Assembly: GCF_036010485.1 (NCBI RefSeq)
Contig: NZ_CP108568.1
Span: forward strand, 930,001 to 994,000
From: Streptomyces sp. NBC_01198
Lineage (GTDB): Bacteria > Actinomycetota > Actinomycetes > Streptomycetales > Streptomycetaceae
Direction: 5' to 3'
Length of the DNA stretch: 64,000 bases
Shown: piece after piece, positions 60,965 through 64,000 of the stretch
Position numbering within the stretch: position 1 is the first letter of the stretch
How the letters are laid out: each line of letters opens with the position of its first letter
The notes under the pieces: model-generated
What the model was told of the DNA's origin: nothing
The model's database searches: none
The model's input: the letters and a program-made list of their open reading frames with translations, nothing else
Program-made: the position numbers and the translations under genes

Positions 60965-61033
60965 CCTGATCCCCTTCCGCTGCTGCCGTGCGCGCTTCGA
61001 ACTCCACCCCAGTTATAGAATAGCGATCGTTCC

Positions 61034-61047
61034 ATAACGACCGTTAT
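61034..61047. promoter_or_regulatory. TetR operator candidate
   Basis: ATAACGACCGTTAT has perfect 6-base arms around AC. A related half site ATAGCGATCGTT lies just upstream (61019-61030). Both lie between the divergent TetR and hydrolase starts. Confidence 0.6.
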
Positions 61048-61103
61048 CCAATGAGCGCCAGGCGACCACGCCGGCGCCGAGCGAAGAGGGAGAGGACCCC
61101 AGC

Positions 61104-61952
61104 ATGTCCGCAGCAACCGCAGCAACCGCGCCCACCCAGACCGTGAACGTCGCGGAGACTCCGTTCGCCTACCGCGAGGTGGGCCCGGCCGCGGGCGTAC
61201 CCCTGGTACTCCTGCACCACGTCACCGCGGCGCTGGACGAATGGGACCCCGCCGTGGTCGACGGCCTGGCGGCCGAGCGACGTGTGATCCTGGTCGACCT
61301 GCGCGGCGTCGGCCGCTCCGGCGGGACCACCCCCGACACCTTCGAGGCGATGGCCGCCGACACCGTCGCCTTCCTGGACGCACTCGGCCTGGACACGGTC
61401 GACCTGCTCGGCTATTCCCTGGGCGGCATCGTCGCCCAGGTCGTGGCCCAGCAGCACCCCGACCGCGTCCGGCGGTTGATCCTGGCCGGCACCGCGCCCG
61501 CCGGCGCGCCGGGTCCCGCAGCCACCGGCGCCACCCTCCAGGGGGCGATTCAGAAGGCGACCGAGCAGGGCAAGCACCCCAAGCACTTCCTGTTCTTCGA
61601 ACCCTCGCGGTCCAGCCAGGACGCCGCGGACGCCTTCCTCGGCCGCCTGGACGAGCGCACCACCGACGACCGCGACGCCGCGGTCTCCAACGAGACCATC
61701 GGCGCCCAACTGGCCGCGCTCACCGCCTGGGAGCAGAACACCTCACCGGACGGCCTGGCAGCCGTGAGGCAGCCCGTCCTCGTCGTCAACGGCGACAACG
61801 ACACCATGTGGCCCACCGAGACCGGCACGCTCCGCCTCGCCCAGTTGCTGCCCGATGCCAAACTGGCCATCTACCCCGACGCCGGACACGGCGGCATCTT
61901 CCAGTACCACGAGGTTTTCGTGCAGCAGGCACTGGACTTCCTCCGCAACTGA
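61104..61952 (+). CDS. alpha/beta hydrolase
   Basis: A 282-residue enzyme. VPLVLLHHVTAALDEWDPAV carries the oxyanion region, DLLGYSLGGIVAQVVA the nucleophile Ser, VLVVNGDNDTMWPTE the acid and IYPDAGHGGIFQYHEVF the His. The order and length fit the general alpha/beta-hydrolase group close to chloroperoxidases and 3-oxoadipate enol-lactonases. No signal peptide is present. The TetR at 60332 is the likely repressor. Confidence 0.85.
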   Translation: MSAATAATAPTQTVNVAETPFAYREVGPAAGVPLVLLHHVTAALDEWDPAVVDGLAAERRVILVDLRGVGRSGGTTPDTFEAMAADTVAFLDALGLDTVDLLGYSLGGIVAQVVAQQHPDRVRRLILAGTAPAGAPGPAATGATLQGAIQKATEQGKHPKHFLFFEPSRSSQDAADAFLGRLDERTTDDRDAAVSNETIGAQLAALTAWEQNTSPDGLAAVRQPVLVVNGDNDTMWPTETGTLRLAQLLPDAKLAIYPDAGHGGIFQYHEVFVQQALDFLRN

Positions 61953-62249
61953 GTCGCACCAGGCATTCCTCGACCCCCCACAACCGCGGCCGCCCGGACC
62001 CGCCGGCCGCGGCCTGGGTCGTTACGCGGGTTCGGGGAGGCGACAGGCGGCACGGGCGGGATGAGCACCACCGTACTGATCAGCGCGTTCCTGCGGGACG
62101 ATCGACAGGGCAGCGATGAACGCACCGCGATGACCAGGCCCTGCGACGCGCCGATCAGTTCGCGCAACCTTTGACTGCACGGCGGCGCGCGCCACCGGGA
62201 CAGGCGAACCTCCGTACAGGACGTAGCAGCCTCGCGGGCCGAGGTGTGG

Positions 62250-63233
62250 TCAGGTCGTCAGGAGGAGACGGCCGCCCACGCCGCCTTCTTCCAGGAGGCG
62301 GTGGGCCTCGGCCACCTCGGACAACGGCAGGGTCCGGGCGTCGATGGCGACCAGGCCCTGGCGGACGGCCTCCAGTGCACCCCGGGCGGCGGGGCGTACC
62401 ATGTCCGGGCGATTGGGGAGGTAGAAGCCGATCGAGAAGCCGAGCAGGGCGTGGTTGGCGCCCCACAGGGCATTGGTCGGCACGGTGTGCTCCCAGTCTC
62501 CGCTCGCGTTGCCCACCAAGAGCATCCGGCCCAGCGGCGCCATCACCCGCAGGCTGTCCGTGCGCACCTGTCCGCCGACGGGGTCGATCACCACGTCGAA
62601 GCGCTGTTCGCCGAGCGTGTCGGCGAAATCGTCACTCGATACGACCTCGTCGTACGGAAGCGTGGACGCCTGCGCCTTGGCCAGCGAGGCGCGCCGCGCG
62701 GTACCGACCACTCGGGCAGCCCCGAGACCGCGCGCCACGCCGGGAAAGGTGGAGGCCAGACCGCCCAGGGCGCCGTGCACCAGAACCCGCTCGCCCTGCT
62801 TGAGGTGGGCCACCTCGGTCAGCGCCAGGTAGGCAGTGGCCGCGTTGGGCACAGCCGCCACCGCCGCCGCCGGATCCACGCCGGATCCCTCCAGGCTCAC
62901 GGTCAGCGCCGCGTCCACGACGGAGATCGACGCGTAGCCGCCCTCGGCGCCGGTGCCGGACAGCGTCACCACAGCTTCCCCGACGCGGAAGTCCGTGACC
63001 CCCTCGCCCAGCGCCCGGACGGTGCCTGCCACTTCGAGCCCCGGTACGTAGGGGGGCTGCGGCATGCCCTCCCGCTCCTGGTAGAGGCCCTGCCGGATGT
63101 AGACGTCGACCAGGCCGACGGCCGCGTGGCTGACGTCGATCGCGATCTCGCCGGGACCCGGGACCGGGTCCGGGAGCTCGGTGAGCTCGAACACGCCGGG
63201 TTCCCCGAAGCGTGACACGACTGCTGCTTGCAT
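62250..63233 (-). CDS. quinone oxidoreductase-like MDR protein (zinc-free)
   Basis: A 327-residue medium-chain dehydrogenase. The catalytic-domain start MQAAVVSRFGEPGVFELTEL, PYVPGLEVAGTVRALGEGVT and the NADPH loop VLVHGALGGLASTFPGVARG (GxxGGxAS) are those of QOR-type enzymes; the Cys/His zinc ligands of alcohol dehydrogenases are absent. It reduces quinones or enones with NADPH. It is divergent from the TetR gene at 63305, and a clear inverted repeat lies between. Confidence 0.88.
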   Translation of the reverse strand: MQAAVVSRFGEPGVFELTELPDPVPGPGEIAIDVSHAAVGLVDVYIRQGLYQEREGMPQPPYVPGLEVAGTVRALGEGVTDFRVGEAVVTLSGTGAEGGYASISVVDAALTVSLEGSGVDPAAAVAAVPNAATAYLALTEVAHLKQGERVLVHGALGGLASTFPGVARGLGAARVVGTARRASLAKAQASTLPYDEVVSSDDFADTLGEQRFDVVIDPVGGQVRTDSLRVMAPLGRMLLVGNASGDWEHTVPTNALWGANHALLGFSIGFYLPNRPDMVRPAARGALEAVRQGLVAIDARTLPLSEVAEAHRLLEEGGVGGRLLLTT

Positions 63234-63256
63234 CTCGAACTCCTCTACACAACGTC

Positions 63257-63297
63257 ATTGCGTTACGGAAAGCTAACACAATCAGATTGCGTTATGG
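63257..63297. promoter_or_regulatory. TetR operator candidate with three half sites
   Basis: ATTGCGTTA (63257-63265) and TAACACAAT (63274-63282) form an inverted repeat with 8 of 9 pairs. A third copy ATTGCGTTA recurs at 63286-63294. All lie in the gap between the divergent QOR and TetR genes. Confidence 0.65.
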
Positions 63298-63304
63298 TGG
63301 AGCC

Positions 63305-63955
63305 GTGCAACCGAGAGCCCGTTCAGCCGCGGCGAAACTCCAGCGCGTAGAAGACCTGCTCGACGCCGCTCGCGTACTGGCGGCCGAGCGCGGGGGTGTA
63401 CGCCACGTCACCTTGGCCGGGATCACGAAATCGATCGGCCTGCATCCCTCGGCCGTCCTGCGCTACTTCGCGAGCAAGGAAGAGCTGCTGCTCGAACTCG
63501 CGGAGCGCGGCTGGCGCGAGTGGAGCGAGAGCCTCGACGTCCACCTGGAAGGAGTCCGGGGTCTTCCGCCCCCCGGGACCGCGGCAGCGGTGGCGACCAC
63601 CCTGACGTCAATGCCGCTGTTCTGCGACCTGCTCACCCACGTGCCGCTCAGCCTCGAAGGCGACGTCGGCATCGAACGCGCCCGTCGCTACAAGGCCAAC
63701 TCCTTCGCGGCCTACGACCAGGCCGTCGCATGCCTGACGCGATCGGGCACCTTGTCCACGGCGCAGGTCCAGGACCTCGTCACCGTCGCACTGGGGGTGA
63801 CGGCCAACCTCTGGCAGATCTCCCACCCCACCCCCACGCTGGCCCACCTCTACACGCAGGAACCACGCTGGGGCCACGCCGCCCTCGACTTCGCACCCCG
63901 CCTCATGCGCCTCCTCCAGGCCACCGCCATCGGCCTCGCCGCCCAGGGCGAGTGA
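63305..63955 (+). CDS. TetR-family regulator of the QOR gene
   Basis: A 216-residue TetR protein from GTG at 63305: RVEDLLDAARVLAAERGGVR, HVTLAGITKSIGLHPSAVLR, YFASKEELLLELAERGWREW give the DNA-binding domain, and a helical ligand domain follows (LFCDLLTHVPLSLEGDVGIE, VTVALGVTANLWQISHPTPT). Its start lies a few bases after the third operator half site, so it probably represses itself and the quinone reductase. An upstream ATG/ACG frame is antisense to the QOR start. Confidence 0.85.
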   Translation: MQPRARSAAAKLQRVEDLLDAARVLAAERGGVRHVTLAGITKSIGLHPSAVLRYFASKEELLLELAERGWREWSESLDVHLEGVRGLPPPGTAAAVATTLTSMPLFCDLLTHVPLSLEGDVGIERARRYKANSFAAYDQAVACLTRSGTLSTAQVQDLVTVALGVTANLWQISHPTPTLAHLYTQEPRWGHAALDFAPRLMRLLQATAIGLAAQGE

Positions 63956-64000
63956 TCACCGGCAGTCCCCGGCGCGATGCCTGTCCCCGGCCGGCCGGTC

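Noticed and set aside
61953..62249. Gap between the hydrolase and QOR genes
   Set aside because: Checked for small genes and hairpins; nothing convincing.
1..64000. tRNA, rRNA or other structured RNA genes
   Set aside because: No tRNA-like cloverleaf with GGTTCGA-type arm and no rRNA sequence was recognised, though an exhaustive scan is not possible by eye.

Overview
The window looks like actinomycete chromosome, most likely Streptomyces. It is uniformly high in GC with strong GC3 bias, which is why long antisense frames stay open almost everywhere. It uses many GTG starts and GGAGG-type ribosome binding sites. It carries lineage-typical families (DUF6233, MAB_1171c-type membrane protein, IPT plus ice-binding protein, MmyB-like regulators, a LAL regulator) and many Sec, Tat and lipoprotein signals. 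No rRNA, tRNA or core housekeeping gene was recognised. The mix of regulators, hydrolases, secreted proteins, transposon genes and gene remnants fits an accessory or chromosome-arm region.

Layout. 0-11.4 kb: an HxlR/MFS divergent pair, a dehalogenase-like hydrolase, an intact beta-carbonic anhydrase beside an internally deleted copy, an HxlR remnant, a second MFS gene converging on an ECF sigma/anti-sigma pair, a shortened cupin, and small enzymes (SDR, PPOX, GNAT, PhyH, DUF427). 11.8-20 kb: secreted proteins (PhoD phosphatase, two repeat or propeller proteins, a small exported protein, an IPT/ice-binding protein) with a phosphodiesterase and a hydrolase. 20.0-28.7 kb: two neighbouring Tn7-like transposition modules. 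The first has TnsA, TnsB, TniB and TniQ but is frameshifted. The second has TnsA, TniB and TniQ but no TnsB. A CYTH-domain gene lies between them and a methyltransferase at the outer edge. 28.9-42.6 kb: DUF6233, a lipoprotein, a secreted protein, an SDR/regulator operon, a TPR protein, a peptidase E homologue, an AraC/MFS deletion scar, an XRE/ImmA/MAB_1171c operon, and two secreted cell-wall-type proteins that each carry five copies of the same 44-residue repeat. 42.6-47 kb: a sirtuin, then a compact minus-strand cassette made of a 21-codon peptide gene, an E1-like ThiF enzyme with an N-terminal leader-binding-like domain, and a PqqD-like/M50 membrane protease. 47-64 kb: TetR-controlled enzyme pairs, three alpha/beta hydrolases of one type (one internally deleted), an IclR regulator, a large LAL regulator and further TetR/hydrolase/reductase pairs with visible operators.

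The best candidate for an undescribed system is the 44.3-46.9 kb cassette, which has the anatomy of a minimal RiPP pathway: precursor, attenuating hairpins, ATP-dependent E1-like enzyme, and membrane protease with its own PqqD-like domain. The second theme is decay. At least seven loci show clean internal or end deletions, often removing the shared promoter side of divergent genes, and module 1 of the transposon carries several frameshifts. Everything here was read by eye from the sequence and from family knowledge; no database search was run.
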